Shown one piece after another: positions 10,534-19,961 of a stretch of 64,000 bases of DNA. Location: positions 62,001 to 126,000 of the forward strand of contig JAJTGY010000010.1 in the NCBI GenBank assembly GCA_021298015.1, in the 5' to 3' direction. This DNA is from Flammeovirgaceae bacterium. Its GTDB lineage: Bacteria > Bacteroidota > Bacteroidia > Cytophagales > Cyclobacteriaceae. The notes under the pieces were generated by a model. It searched no databases. It saw only the letters and a program-made list of their open reading frames with translations, and was not told the origin of the DNA. The position numbers and the translations under genes are program-made. Positions within the stretch are counted from its first letter, which is position 1. Each line of letters opens with the position of its first letter.

Positions 10534-12390
10534 TTAGTGATCGTCCATGCGTTCGGGGGCAAGGCTCCACTTTTTTGGAGAGCGCCACAGGCTGGACAAC
10601 ATTAACTCGCGCATAAAAATGAACTCCTTGGGCAACTTGTCATACATCCGTTCAAACAACTCTGCGTGCTGCAGCAGTTCATTCTTCCAATCCTCCGATT
10701 CGATCGACATGATACTGTCAAATTGTTCGCGGGTAAAATCACTGCCAGACCAATCGATATCTTCATAGGTCGGCATCCACCCGATCGGGCTCTCGACCGC
10801 ATTGGATTCGCCCCGTATTTTCAATATGATCCATTTCAATACGCGCATATTATCGCTGAAGCCCGGCCACAGGAACTTGCCATTGGCATCTTTACGGAAC
10901 CAGTTTACACCAAACGTGCGGGGCGGAGCGGGAATATTGCGGCCGAACTGGAGCCAGTGATTGAAATAATCGCCAATGTGATATCCACAGAAAGGCAACA
11001 TGGCGAACGGGTCGCGCCTGACCTTACCCACCTCACCAAAGGCGGCAGCAGTCATCTCCGAGCCCATAGTAGCGGCCAGGTACACTCCGTAAGCCCAGTT
11101 CGAAGATTGATACACCAGGGGAATGGTAGTGCTTCTCCTACCGCCAAACACAAAGGCGCTAATGGGTACCCCCTTCGGATTTTCCCACTCAGGATCGATG
11201 GAAGGGCACTGATAGGCGGGAGCTGTAAATCGGGCATTGGGGTGAGCTGCGGGTTTGCCGGAAGCCGGGTCATACTTCTGTCCACGCCAATCGATGATAT
11301 CTTTCGGTGGCTCCTTCGTCATACCCTCCCACCAAACATCGCCATCGGGTGTCAGGGCCACATTGGTGAAGACCGTATTCATCTCGATCGACTTCATGGC
11401 ATTAGGGTTGGTCTTTTCGTTGGTGCCAGGCGCTACGCCAAAATAGCCGGCTTCGGGATTGATCGCATACAGTTTCCCATCCTTACCAGGTTTAATCCAG
11501 GCAATATCATCGCCTACCGTGGTAACCTTCCAACCGTCCATACCTTTGGGAGGAAGCAACATCGCAAAGTTGGTTTTGCCGCAAGCACTGGGAAATGCAG
11601 CCGCCACGTAATCCTTTTTGCCGTCAGGGCTTTCCACACCCATAATCAGCATATGCTCGGCCAGCCATCCTTCCTCCTGGCCCATCACAGATGCAATCCG
11701 CAGCGCGAAACACTTTTTGCCCAGCAAGGCGTTACCACCATAGCCTGAGCCATACGACATGATGGACCGCTCCTCAGGGAAATGCACGATGTATTTCGTA
11801 GTGGGATTGGTCGGCCACTTGGCATCCTGCTGGCCGGGTTTAAGCGGAGCGCCAACCGAGTGCAGGCACTTCACATACTCACCATCTTCGCCCAACACAT
11901 CCATCACCCGCTTACCCACGCGGGTCATGATGTGCATATTCACGACCACGTATTCCGAGTCGGTGATCTCAACGCCAATTTGCGCAATGTCGGACCCCAC
12001 CGGGCCCATGCTGAAAGGGATGACATAGAGTGTGCGGCCTTGCATACATCCCTCAAAAAGACCCTTGAGGGTCTTCTTCATCTCTTTGGGGTCCATCCAA
12101 TTGTTGGTCGGGCCGGCATCTTCTTTACGTTTGCTGCAGATATACGTCCGGTCCTCCACACGCGCTACATCGCTTGGGTCTGAAAAACAGGCAAAACTAT
12201 TTGGACGCTTCTTCAACGGAATAAATGTGCCCTTTTGAACAAGCTTGTTGCACATTTCATCATACTCTTCCTTTGATCCATCACACCAATAAACTCCATC
12301 GGGTTTGAGCAAATCGGCCAATTGCTTTACCCAATCTTTAAGTTCGGTATGGGCCACTTTGTATTTCATCGTCACCGGTTCACCTGCCAT
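10534..12390 (-). CDS. pckG: Phosphoenolpyruvate carboxykinase (GTP)
   Basis: Gluconeogenic enzyme converting oxaloacetate and GTP to phosphoenolpyruvate, CO2 and GDP. The 618-residue length fits the GTP-dependent class, not the shorter ATP class. The kinase P-loop FPSACGKTN is at about 266-274, the metal site VGDDIAW at about 292-298, and the substrate region [15 protein letters not shown] at 212-226. The ATG at 12390 is preferred; a TTG 12 codons upstream gives an unlikely extension. It is monocistronic, with its own terminator and a 255-base upstream gap in which no clear promoter match was seen. Confidence 0.96.
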   Translation of the reverse strand: MAGEPVTMKYKVAHTELKDWVKQLADLLKPDGVYWCDGSKEEYDEMCNKLVQKGTFIPLKKRPNSFACFSDPSDVARVEDRTYICSKRKEDAGPTNNWMDPKEMKKTLKGLFEGCMQGRTLYVIPFSMGPVGSDIAQIGVEITDSEYVVVNMHIMTRVGKRVMDVLGEDGEYVKCLHSVGAPLKPGQQDAKWPTNPTTKYIVHFPEERSIMSYGSGYGGNALLGKKCFALRIASVMGQEEGWLAEHMLIMGVESPDGKKDYVAAAFPSACGKTNFAMLLPPKGMDGWKVTTVGDDIAWIKPGKDGKLYAINPEAGYFGVAPGTNEKTNPNAMKSIEMNTVFTNVALTPDGDVWWEGMTKEPPKDIIDWRGQKYDPASGKPAAHPNARFTAPAYQCPSIDPEWENPKGVPISAFVFGGRRSTTIPLVYQSSNWAYGVYLAATMGSEMTAAAFGEVGKVRRDPFAMLPFCGYHIGDYFNHWLQFGRNIPAPPRTFGVNWFRKDANGKFLWPGFSDNMRVLKWIILKIRGESNAVESPIGWMPTYEDIDWSGSDFTREQFDSIMSIESEDWKNELLQHAELFERMYDKLPKEFIFMRELMLSSLWRSPKKWSLAPERMDDH

Positions 12391-12645
12391 AGCATTTTTT
12401 TTTATTTGAGGGCAAATTAGTGCCAAAAGGCTACAAAATAAAATTTGTGCAAACGATTGATTTTATGATTGTTGTCAGGCGAAAGGGTATGTTGCACCGG
12501 GTTGACGGCTGCCGTTTAAACAACCGAAAGCGCTGGACAGGAAGCCTGTTTGCGGGCCTACGGCTGGCAAATACCAGTCAAATCGAATTTTGCCACGGGG
12601 AGAACCTGCCAGGTAATTTGTTCGCTTATCCCGGAACCAAAAGTG

Positions 12646-13521
12646 TTACCCTAGGATCTCTTTGAGATTATCGATCGAATTTTTGATACTCGTCTTTGAA
12701 TCCACCGGATAAGTTTCCTGTTCGATATAAAAATGCTTCATGCCTGACGCTTTGGCTGCGGCAAACAGTTTGGCAAAATCAATTTGACCTGTTCCTACGT
12801 CTGCATTTCGCTTTCGATCAACTTTATCCATATCCTTGACATGCCATTGCTCGAAACGACCCGGGTATTGTTGAAAATACTGGAACGGATTATGACCGGC
12901 ATACACGACCCAGTATAAGTCCATCTCCATGCCCACCAGTTTCGGATCGAGTTCACGTAACATCACCTGGTAGGGAACTTTTTCTTCCATCACGTCAAAC
13001 TCAAACTCATGATTATGGTATTGTAGCCGGATACCATGCTTTTTGGTGACCTCACCGGCTTTGTTCAACTGCTCGCAAACCCATTTATAGGCATCCAGGT
13101 TTTCGCGCTCACTCTTGTCAAGGTACGGCACAACCATATATTTCTGACCCGCTTCTTTCGCATCAGCAACCGCTTTTTCCCAACCATTCAAAACACTGCC
13201 AATCACGTTAGCATGGGCTTTACCGAGCGGATAATGCCCACTCATCAACTGCATGCCATTATCGCCAACTAATTTAGCAAAATCTTTCGAAGACATGCCA
13301 AACAACTTTCCATCGTTGTAGCCATACGCCTCCAACTCTTGATAGCCCCAACGGCCAAGGGTTTCAATCATACCCTTTACATCTTCCCGAATTACATCGC
13401 GCAACGAATACAACTGAAGCCCGATCTTGTGGCGGGCAGCCCGTGCAAGGGCCGGCATAGCCCTGCCGATGGCCAACCCAGCAAGACCAGCGCCAATAAA
13501 TTCTCTTCGATTCATTTGCAA
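12646..13521 (-). CDS. Exported TIM-barrel sugar isomerase/epimerase (Tat signal)
   Basis: Xylose-isomerase-like TIM-barrel protein of 291 residues. The N-terminus NRREFIGAGLAGLAIG is a twin-arginine signal, so the folded protein is likely exported to the periplasm. Barrel landmarks are IGLQLYSLRD (first strand), a metal-type YHNHEFEF, GMEMDLYWVVYAG, WHVKDMD and the final EQET. It lies in a group with a cytochrome c lipoprotein, another TIM-barrel isomerase and a Gfo/Idh/MocA protein. That grouping suggests processing of an oxidised or modified sugar outside the cytoplasm. The substrate is unknown; an ATG two codons downstream is an alternative start. Confidence 0.85.
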   Translation of the reverse strand: MQMNRREFIGAGLAGLAIGRAMPALARAARHKIGLQLYSLRDVIREDVKGMIETLGRWGYQELEAYGYNDGKLFGMSSKDFAKLVGDNGMQLMSGHYPLGKAHANVIGSVLNGWEKAVADAKEAGQKYMVVPYLDKSERENLDAYKWVCEQLNKAGEVTKKHGIRLQYHNHEFEFDVMEEKVPYQVMLRELDPKLVGMEMDLYWVVYAGHNPFQYFQQYPGRFEQWHVKDMDKVDRKRNADVGTGQIDFAKLFAAAKASGMKHFYIEQETYPVDSKTSIKNSIDNLKEILG

Positions 13522-13542
13522 TAGCTTTTTGTGTAAAAAAAC

Positions 13543-13950
13543 TCAATGTTCTTTCTCTCCGTCCAGCGACAAGATATAGCGTGCCATCTTCTCCGCATCG
13601 GCCTGCGATAAATCGGGGTGTGTTGTCATCACCACTTCACCCCAAACACCGGAGCCACCGTTAATGATTTTTTCCGCGAGGTACTTCACGTTTGCTTCCG
13701 TGAATTCATACTTCTTGGCAACATCGGTGTGTGAAGGGCCAATGATCTTGTTCACCGTGTGATGACAGGTTTTACAGCCGCTGGCCTTCACCAGTACCTC
13801 GCCCTGCGCGATAATGTCGGGCCCGCTCATTTCCGATGCTGAGGCTGATTCGTTAGGTGTGCCATAATCTTCCTGATTCTTTCCTTCTTTTGTTGATGTG
13901 CAGGCTAGCGCAACCACGAGTAATGCCAGCATCCAATACGATTTATTCAT
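13543..13950 (-). CDS. Cytochrome c lipoprotein (c551/c552-like)
   Basis: Small monohaem cytochrome of 135 residues. A signal peptide ends at lipobox Cys17 (LVVALAC), followed by a Ser/Glu-rich linker. The haem site CKTCH is at 59-63, and Met108 in VVMTTHP is the likely distal ligand. It would be membrane-anchored and carry single electrons. It sits between the two TIM-barrel isomerase genes, which suggests it accepts electrons from a sugar-oxidising dehydrogenase. No GMC or PQQ dehydrogenase gene is adjacent in the window. Confidence 0.92.
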   Translation of the reverse strand: MNKSYWMLALLVVALACTSTKEGKNQEDYGTPNESASASEMSGPDIIAQGEVLVKASGCKTCHHTVNKIIGPSHTDVAKKYEFTEANVKYLAEKIINGGSGVWGEVVMTTHPDLSQADAEKMARYILSLDGEKEH

Positions 13951-13968
13951 TTCCGTTTCTAACTTATT

Positions 13969-15021
13969 TTACAAACCCAAAAGACGTTTATTCAATCGCT
14001 GGTCCTTGCCAGCTGAAGCAAAATCATCAAAAGATTTTTCTGTTACACGAATAATGTTATTTCGGATGAAAGGTGCGCCTTCGGCCGCACCTTGCTCGGG
14101 ATGTTTTATGCAGCACTCCCACTCCAACACAGCCCAGCCATCGTACCCGTACTGGGCAAGTTTGGAAAAGATAGCCTTGAAATTCACCTGGCCGTCTCCC
14201 AATGAGCGAAAACGACCGGGCCGATTTACCCAATCCTGATAGCCACCATACACCCCGCTTTTGCCCGTGGGATTAAACTCTGCATCCTTCACGTGAAACA
14301 TCTTAATAAACTCGTGGTAAAAATCGATGTACTGGAGGTAATCCAGTTGCTGAAGCACAAAATGGCTGGGGTCATATAAGATCTTGCAGCGCTCATGTTT
14401 CCCGGTTGCTTGCCAAAAAAATTCGAACGTTACCCCATCGTGCAAATCTTCGCCCGGATGAATCTCATAACACACATCGACACCGGCTTTGTCGAACGTA
14501 TTTAAGATGGGTAACCACCGTTTCGCCAACTCCTTAAAACCATCCTCGACCAGGCCGGCCGGCCGCTGCGGCCAGGGGTAAACCGTTGGCCACATGAGGG
14601 CGCCTGAGAAGGTGGCGTGAGCATTTAATCCCAGGTTTTTGCTGGCACGGGCGGCCAACTTGAGTTGTTCAATAGCCCAGGCCGTCCGCTCTTTCGGTTT
14701 TCCGTGAACGGCCTTGGGAGCGAATCCATCGAACATAGCATCGTATGCCGGGTGGACGGCCACCAGCTGGCCCTGCAGGTGGGTCGACAATTCCGTAATC
14801 TGAAGGCCTGCCGAAGCAACCGTTTCTCTTAGCTCATCGCAGTAGTCTTTGCTTTCCGCAGCCTTCTTCAAATCCATGCAACGGGTATCCCACGATGGAA
14901 TCTGCACCCCCACATAGCCCAACTTGGCAGCCCATTTACTTATGCTGCGCAATGAATTGAACGGAGGTTCATCGCCCATGAACTGCGCCAGAAAAATTGC
15001 TGGTCCTTTTACTGTCTTCAT
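13969..15021 (-). CDS. Cytoplasmic TIM-barrel sugar isomerase/epimerase
   Basis: Xylose-isomerase-like protein of 350 residues without a signal peptide. Metal-ligand style segments are visible: CYEIHPGEDLHDG (Glu/His), LYDPSHFVLQQLDY (Asp/His), FHVKDAEF and VLEWECC near the end. The extended loop containing YPWPQRP, and the length, match the sugar phosphate isomerases found beside Gfo/Idh/MocA oxidoreductases. It starts one base after the oxidoreductase stop codon, so both are probably on one mRNA. The substrate is not determined. Confidence 0.87.
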   Translation of the reverse strand: MKTVKGPAIFLAQFMGDEPPFNSLRSISKWAAKLGYVGVQIPSWDTRCMDLKKAAESKDYCDELRETVASAGLQITELSTHLQGQLVAVHPAYDAMFDGFAPKAVHGKPKERTAWAIEQLKLAARASKNLGLNAHATFSGALMWPTVYPWPQRPAGLVEDGFKELAKRWLPILNTFDKAGVDVCYEIHPGEDLHDGVTFEFFWQATGKHERCKILYDPSHFVLQQLDYLQYIDFYHEFIKMFHVKDAEFNPTGKSGVYGGYQDWVNRPGRFRSLGDGQVNFKAIFSKLAQYGYDGWAVLEWECCIKHPEQGAAEGAPFIRNNIIRVTEKSFDDFASAGKDQRLNKRLLGL

Positions 15022-15022
15022 G

Positions 15023-16177
15023 TTATTTCATCTTCGTCCACTTGTTGGCACTCTTCGCGGACTTTATCACCGTTTCGATGAATTGCATGCCGCGAATACC
15101 CTCGTCAACACCGGGAAAATCATACTTGTTTGAATCGATCTTTCGGCCAGGCTTGAAGTCGAAGAACGCGTTCGTAAAAGCCCGGTAGATGTTGGCAAAC
15201 GCTTCTAAATAGCCTTCGGGATGCCCGGGCGGAGTTCGGATAAATTCCCTGGTAGCATCCGACAAATACGGCCAGCCTGCCCGAACAATTTCGCGTGGGC
15301 GATTCAGCCATTTCATCACCAGGGTGTTGGGCTCTTCCTGCCGCCATTCCAATCCACCCTTTTCGCCATACACGCGGATGTTCAAATTGTTTTCATCGCC
15401 TGCCGCCACCTGCGTGGCCAGCAGTACACCTGTAGCTCCGTTCTCAAATTTGATCAGCATCGAACTGTCGTCATCCAGCTTACGCCCCTTAACGGTCGTG
15501 TTCAGCATGGCACATACCTCGGTTATTCTCAAACCGGTGATGTATTCGGCTAGGTTTGCCGCGTGTGTACCAATGTCACCGATGGCCCCCCCGGCACCTG
15601 AGCGCTTGGGGTCCGTTCGCCAGGATGCCTGCGCGTTACCGGTGCCTTCCAAAAAGGTCGAGAGCCACCCTTGCGGATACTCCACATAGACTTTTCGAAT
15701 GTTTCCCAGTTCTCCGGCTGCCACCAAATGTTTGGCTTCCTTCACCATGGGGTAGCCGGTATAGGTATGGGTGAGTGCGAGAATCAATCCTTTTTTATCA
15801 ACAACTTTTTTCAACTGAAGCGCCTCGGCAACCGTGAACGTCATCGGCTTCTCCACCACCACATGAAATCCAATTTGCAATGCCTTCCGGGCCGGATCAA
15901 AGTGCAGATGATTGGGTGTGACGATTGACACAAAATCTATGCGTTGGTCGCCCGGCAGATTCTTCTCCTTTTCAAACATCTCGTCATAGGTGGTATACAC
16001 CCGATGTGGGTTGAGGAACAGCGCCTCACCGGTGGCCTTTGACTCATCGGGCAAGTAACTAAAAGCGCCAGCCACCAACTCAATCTGGCCGTCCATTAGC
16101 GCAGCTTTTCGGTGAATCGGCCCAATGAAGGAATTGATGCTCCCCCCTACCATGCCCATGCGGATTTTTCTTTTCAT
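15023..16177 (-). CDS. Gfo/Idh/MocA family oxidoreductase
   Basis: NAD(P)-dependent sugar oxidoreductase of 384 residues. The N-terminal Rossmann segment is MGMVGGSINSFIG (7-19), and the family signature EKPMT is at 109-113. The C-terminal half has the usual open-face beta sheet, including the substrate-helix region GGAIGDIGTHAANL. No Tat or Sec signal is present, so it is cytoplasmic. It is followed directly by the TIM-barrel isomerase gene; such pairs interconvert keto-sugars or inositols. A plausible -7-like TATATTTA lies just upstream (16195-16202), but the match is weak. Confidence 0.9.
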   Translation of the reverse strand: MKRKIRMGMVGGSINSFIGPIHRKAALMDGQIELVAGAFSYLPDESKATGEALFLNPHRVYTTYDEMFEKEKNLPGDQRIDFVSIVTPNHLHFDPARKALQIGFHVVVEKPMTFTVAEALQLKKVVDKKGLILALTHTYTGYPMVKEAKHLVAAGELGNIRKVYVEYPQGWLSTFLEGTGNAQASWRTDPKRSGAGGAIGDIGTHAANLAEYITGLRITEVCAMLNTTVKGRKLDDDSSMLIKFENGATGVLLATQVAAGDENNLNIRVYGEKGGLEWRQEEPNTLVMKWLNRPREIVRAGWPYLSDATREFIRTPPGHPEGYLEAFANIYRAFTNAFFDFKPGRKIDSNKYDFPGVDEGIRGMQFIETVIKSAKSANKWTKMK

Positions 16178-16223
16178 ACACGAAATCTTTGCAATAAATA
16201 TAGGATGTTTAACGATAAGTCTG

Positions 16224-17363
16224 CTAAGGAGAATGACAGAAACGGCTCAGGACGTTAACTACTCTTTCTACCTGCTCGGTGGTCATTTCGGTGAATAACG
16301 GAAGCCGTATAAGTTGGCTGGCATACCGGTTTGCATTGACCAGTTCTGGCCCTTGAAAACGAGTGCGGAAAAACGGACTACTATGGAGTGGCAAATAGTG
16401 AAAGATGGCTTGCACATTGTGTGCTTTAAAATAATCAAGCGCCCGATCCCGACTGTCAGCCGAATTCATGAGGATATAAAAAAGGTGGGCATTATTGGTA
16501 GCGTACTCAGGCAGGGCGGATAATGTAAAACATCCTTGTTTGGCCAGGGGCAATAGCTGCTGAAAATAGTTATCCCAAACCTTCTTCCGTTTTACCTGAA
16601 TTTGATCCAGTTCCTCCAATTGAGCCCATAGGAAAGCGGAGGTAAGCTCAGAGGGAAGAAAAGACGAGCCGAGGTCAATCCAGTTGTATCTATCAATTTC
16701 ACCCCGATAAAAGGCAGAGCGATTGGTGCCTTTCTCCCAGATTATCTCTGCCCTGGCAACCAGCCCAGGATCACTCACCACCAGCATTCCACCTTCGCCC
16801 GAAATGATATTTTTCGTTTCGTGAAACGAAAAACAACTCAAGTGACCAACTGCACCCAAAGGTTTCCCTTTATAAAAAGAATCAATGGCCTGGGCGGCAT
16901 CCTCTACGACCGCAACATTATGAGCGGCAGCTAGCTGCAGAATTGGATCAAGATCAACCGCCACACCAGCGTAATGAACGACCACTACTGCTTTGGTCCG
17001 GGGGGTTAGCAAGCGAGATACCTCTGCGGGATCCAAATTTGGATTATTGGGGCTTGAATCAGCAAAGACCAAATTTGCACCCCGTAGAGCAAATGCATTA
17101 GCAGTTGATACGAAGGTAAAAGATGGCAAAATAACCTCATCACCTGGCTTGATATCCAGCAATAAAGCGCTCATCTCTAGCGCATCGGTACATGATTGTG
17201 TAAGCAGAACTTTTCTGAAACTATACCTATCCTCGAAGAACTTTTGGCACTGTTGGGTATAAAATCCATTGCCTGAAAGTTTCTCGCGCGCAACTGCATC
17301 GCGAATATAATCCAACTCGCGCCCGGTGAAATAAGGCTTGTTAAATCCAATAGGCTGACTCAT
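16224..17363 (-). CDS. WecE/RffA-type sugar aminotransferase
   Basis: PLP enzyme of 379 residues in the DegT/DnrJ/EryC1/StrS family. The PLP lysine is Lys184 in the sequence SFHETKNIISGEGG, which is characteristic of the dTDP-4-amino-4,6-dideoxygalactose transaminase (WecE/RffA) subgroup. Asp155 in VEDAAQA should hold the pyridine nitrogen. It is the last gene of the xylB-xylA-wbqC operon and overlaps the small membrane protein gene by 4 bases (ATGA). It presumably makes an activated amino-sugar for envelope glycan. The matching dTDP-sugar synthesis genes are not in the window. Confidence 0.88.
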   Translation of the reverse strand: MSQPIGFNKPYFTGRELDYIRDAVAREKLSGNGFYTQQCQKFFEDRYSFRKVLLTQSCTDALEMSALLLDIKPGDEVILPSFTFVSTANAFALRGANLVFADSSPNNPNLDPAEVSRLLTPRTKAVVVVHYAGVAVDLDPILQLAAAHNVAVVEDAAQAIDSFYKGKPLGAVGHLSCFSFHETKNIISGEGGMLVVSDPGLVARAEIIWEKGTNRSAFYRGEIDRYNWIDLGSSFLPSELTSAFLWAQLEELDQIQVKRKKVWDNYFQQLLPLAKQGCFTLSALPEYATNNAHLFYILMNSADSRDRALDYFKAHNVQAIFHYLPLHSSPFFRTRFQGPELVNANRYASQLIRLPLFTEMTTEQVERVVNVLSRFCHSP

Positions 17364-17722
17364 CCTTTAGAAAGCAAAATGACACCTGCCACAATCAGCA
17401 GGGTACCCCCCACTTTATACACCGAGACGGACTCGCCCAGCAGAAGGTAACTGACGATAAATACCACAACAAAAGACAAGCTCATATAGGGATAGGCCGT
17501 TGACAACTCAAACTTGGTCAGGGCGGCCATCCAGGTCAGGCTGGCAAGAAAGGCGGCCAGGAAGCTGGAGATAATGTAAGAATCTAATAGCGACTTCATA
17601 ATCAGCGTCAACTTAGGGATCCATTCCTCCGGATAGGCACCGAATGAATTCATCCGCCATTTCAGAATCAATTGACCATAAGACGATAAAACAATGGTTA
17701 GAAATATATACACGTAGCCCAT
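17360..17722 (-). CDS. SMR/EamA-type small membrane transporter (ArnE-like)
   Basis: A 120-residue protein with four hydrophobic helices, the size and layout of EmrE/ArnE-type small transporters. The first helix (YVYIFLTIVLSSYGQLILKW) resembles ArnE/ArnF-like flippases and lacks the EmrE-type membrane Glu. Next to a polyprenyl-phosphate type glycosyltransferase and an amino-sugar transaminase, the likely role is flipping a lipid-linked sugar across the inner membrane. It is predicted from context, not shown by a specific motif. Confidence 0.78.
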   Translation of the reverse strand: MGYVYIFLTIVLSSYGQLILKWRMNSFGAYPEEWIPKLTLIMKSLLDSYIISSFLAAFLASLTWMAALTKFELSTAYPYMSLSFVVVFIVSYLLLGESVSVYKVGGTLLIVAGVILLSKG

Positions 17723-17729
17723 ATTCCTT

Positions 17730-18341
17730 CTATTTTTTCACCAGAATTGTAAAATCAAAAAGATCATAATCGTGAAGCAAAGCCACATTGCGCGAAAAAT
17801 GCAATTTGCAGAAATCAAATAACCACAGTGGATCGGCATAATATAACTCACGCTTCATCTTGGGTTTGTCAGAATACTTGGTAAGCGCATTGAAGGCAAA
17901 TCCAAATTGACTTGCCCGGTTCATCCGTTGAAGGGTACGAAGTATATATTGTTTCCATTGCGCTGTTGACTTATCGAACTTGAGGTTAAAAATGCCGCTG
18001 GCGAGGGTATAATCGGCCTCCGGCAATGCATCATAAGCCTTAATCAACCTAAATCGGGTTTGTCGGTCGTTAAACCGTGTCTTGGCAGCATCAATCATCG
18101 CGGGCATCACATCCAAACCAAGATACCGCGCTTGCTGGTAACGCGTGCGGAGATAACCCGCCAAGTCACCGGTACCACAGCCCAAGTCATTCACCGAAAA
18201 GGAGTCATGCTGAATGACGCGACAAAGCTGAGCGAATCGAACTTCTTGTGCAACTGCACCATTCCAGCCAACACCTTCAGCCGTAGCGCCATGCTCTTGA
18301 AGACGCTTTTGATAATATGCTTTAAGCTTTCGATCCATCAC
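17730..18341 (-). CDS. Class I SAM-dependent methyltransferase
   Basis: Methyltransferase of 203 residues. The SAM-binding motif I DLGCGTGD is at 52-59, followed by LGLDVMPAMID (motif II) and ADYTLASGIFNL. It overlaps the glycosyltransferase gene end by 20 bases and precedes the small transporter. The acceptor is unknown; by context it may methylate a sugar or glycolipid intermediate. Confidence 0.85.
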   Translation of the reverse strand: MMDRKLKAYYQKRLQEHGATAEGVGWNGAVAQEVRFAQLCRVIQHDSFSVNDLGCGTGDLAGYLRTRYQQARYLGLDVMPAMIDAAKTRFNDRQTRFRLIKAYDALPEADYTLASGIFNLKFDKSTAQWKQYILRTLQRMNRASQFGFAFNALTKYSDKPKMKRELYYADPLWLFDFCKLHFSRNVALLHDYDLFDFTILVKK

Positions 18342-19254
18342 CAGGCGGGTAAATCTCTTTGATAACTGTCAGCGGTCGGTTCTTTACTTCCAAAAATATC
18401 TTTGAAAGGTAAATCCCAAAAATTCCAAGCACAAACAAAATAACACCTCCTACAAACCAAATGAGCGCCATAATACTAGCCCAACCTTCTACCGTTTGCT
18501 GCAAATACTTTTTGGAAAGGATAACCAGAATGCTGACAAAACTGAGAGAGAGAAAAATCACACCGAAAAGGAAAGTCAGGTAAAGGGGTCTGTGGCTAAG
18601 CGTTGTAATGACCTCAATAGCCATTCGCACCTTGCGGCTTAACGTGTAGGTGGAGGAACCCTTGTGACCTTTTTCAACTACCACAGCCTTTTGGTTGTAG
18701 CCCGTTAGAACGAAAACGCCCCAAATATCCAGCTCTTTTTCGCGGAACGACAGCACGGATTGAACGTACTGTCGGGTCATCAAACGTGCTGTTAACGAAT
18801 CAGCCGGATAATCCAGTGAACTGATGCGCTTAAAAAACTGATAAAAGAGTTGGCCACTGAATCGTTCGAACCACTGCCCCTTTCGATTGCGCTGCACGCC
18901 ATACACCACATCTACGGAATGGTTCACTATGTTGGGCCAAAAAACATCCAATAGTTCGGGGGCTTCTTCCAAATCGCAGTCGATCAGAAAGACGTAATCA
19001 CCCTGCGCAAAACTTAACCCCGTCATAATCGCCTTATGATGCCCAAAATTTCTTGACAGATCGATGATCTTGATGGAATGCATCTTTTTTTGGATCTCAA
19101 GAGCTTGAAGCAATGAATTGTCTGGTGAACCATCGTTTACAAGAATTAACTCAACGTCCTGCGTAATTTGCCGGGCAGAAGCAAAACAACGTTTACAAAA
19201 TTCCTCCAGATAACTTTCAGAATAATAAAGCGTTGTAACAACTGAAAGCTTCAT
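18322..19254 (-). CDS. GT2 glycosyltransferase, polyprenyl-phosphate type
   Basis: Glycosyltransferase of 310 residues similar in layout to ArnC, GtrB and DPM1. The GT-A nucleotide-binding segment VNDGSPDNS is at 39-47 and the DxD-type DCDLEEAPE at 92-100. Two C-terminal transmembrane helices occupy roughly 225-247 and 256-283. This architecture transfers a sugar from a nucleotide donor to undecaprenyl phosphate. It overlaps its upstream neighbour by 4 bases. The neighbouring small flippase and aminotransferase suggest the transferred sugar is an amino-deoxyhexose, by inference. Confidence 0.87.
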   Translation of the reverse strand: MKLSVVTTLYYSESYLEEFCKRCFASARQITQDVELILVNDGSPDNSLLQALEIQKKMHSIKIIDLSRNFGHHKAIMTGLSFAQGDYVFLIDCDLEEAPELLDVFWPNIVNHSVDVVYGVQRNRKGQWFERFSGQLFYQFFKRISSLDYPADSLTARLMTRQYVQSVLSFREKELDIWGVFVLTGYNQKAVVVEKGHKGSSTYTLSRKVRMAIEVITTLSHRPLYLTFLFGVIFLSLSFVSILVILSKKYLQQTVEGWASIMALIWFVGGVILFVLGIFGIYLSKIFLEVKNRPLTVIKEIYPPGDGSKA

Positions 19255-19961
19255 ATTTTGGTTTTCAAATAGTGAATAGATTCCTTCCCAGTGTTAAATA
19301 TAAGATCAAGGATGGATACCTCGTGCACAAATTCTCCGTAAAGTTGAGGATACGGCCGATACCCGGTATAGTCCATCCAGCGCACCGAAATACCGGACCT
19401 CCGAAAAGAATCAACATCCAAATAGCTTTGTGCAGCCGGGCCCGACAAATAACAAGAAGCATTCAATTGTTCGCAAATTGACAGTAATCGCCCAGACTTA
19501 TCAGAATCAGGTGGAAAATCATGATCTTGATAGATGGGGGTTTGAATTTCGATATAATTCATGATGTTTCGAACAAAGGCTTGATTCACCTTACTTAACT
19601 CCGTCAGTTGAATATCGTACCACGCAGAAACTTCATCAACAACCTCACGATAAGCCGCAGCCTTGCTATACGCATGCTGTAAAGTTTTCAAGTGATGGGA
19701 GGCCCACTGATTATCTGCAACCCGAACCTCTGAAATCGGAATCTCAAACCGCCCCTTTACATCAACTGGTATGGTGAGCCACTGTAACCCCTGGCTGGTC
19801 TTGATTCTATTTCGATTTCGCCAATCTCGTCTGGTATACTGAACCCGATCAAGAAATACGAAAGCGTCCGCTAAGTTGATCAAATCGAAATAGCCTTTCC
19901 AGGGTATATAATTTGACTGTACAATCGCAACTGTTTTGCCCCACTTGGGATTCTTAAACAT
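19251..19961 (-). CDS. WbqC family protein
   Basis: Protein of 236 residues with the WbqC hallmark N-terminus ([18 protein letters not shown]) and the internal [16 protein letters not shown] segment. Members occur widely in O-antigen and other surface-glycan clusters. It overlaps xylA by 8 bases and the glycosyltransferase by 4, so translation is coupled to both sides. Its presence supports the reading of the downstream genes as a surface-glycan module. The enzymatic role is not assigned here. Confidence 0.88.
   Translation of the reverse strand: MFKNPKWGKTVAIVQSNYIPWKGYFDLINLADAFVFLDRVQYTRRDWRNRNRIKTSQGLQWLTIPVDVKGRFEIPISEVRVADNQWASHHLKTLQHAYSKAAAYREVVDEVSAWYDIQLTELSKVNQAFVRNIMNYIEIQTPIYQDHDFPPDSDKSGRLLSICEQLNASCYLSGPAAQSYLDVDSFRRSGISVRWMDYTGYRPYPQLYGEFVHEVSILDLIFNTGKESIHYLKTKI

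Noticed and set aside
10666..11748. A 360-codon open frame on the plus strand
   Set aside because: It lies wholly antisense to the PEPCK gene, and its predicted protein has no family features. It follows from the codon bias of the real gene.
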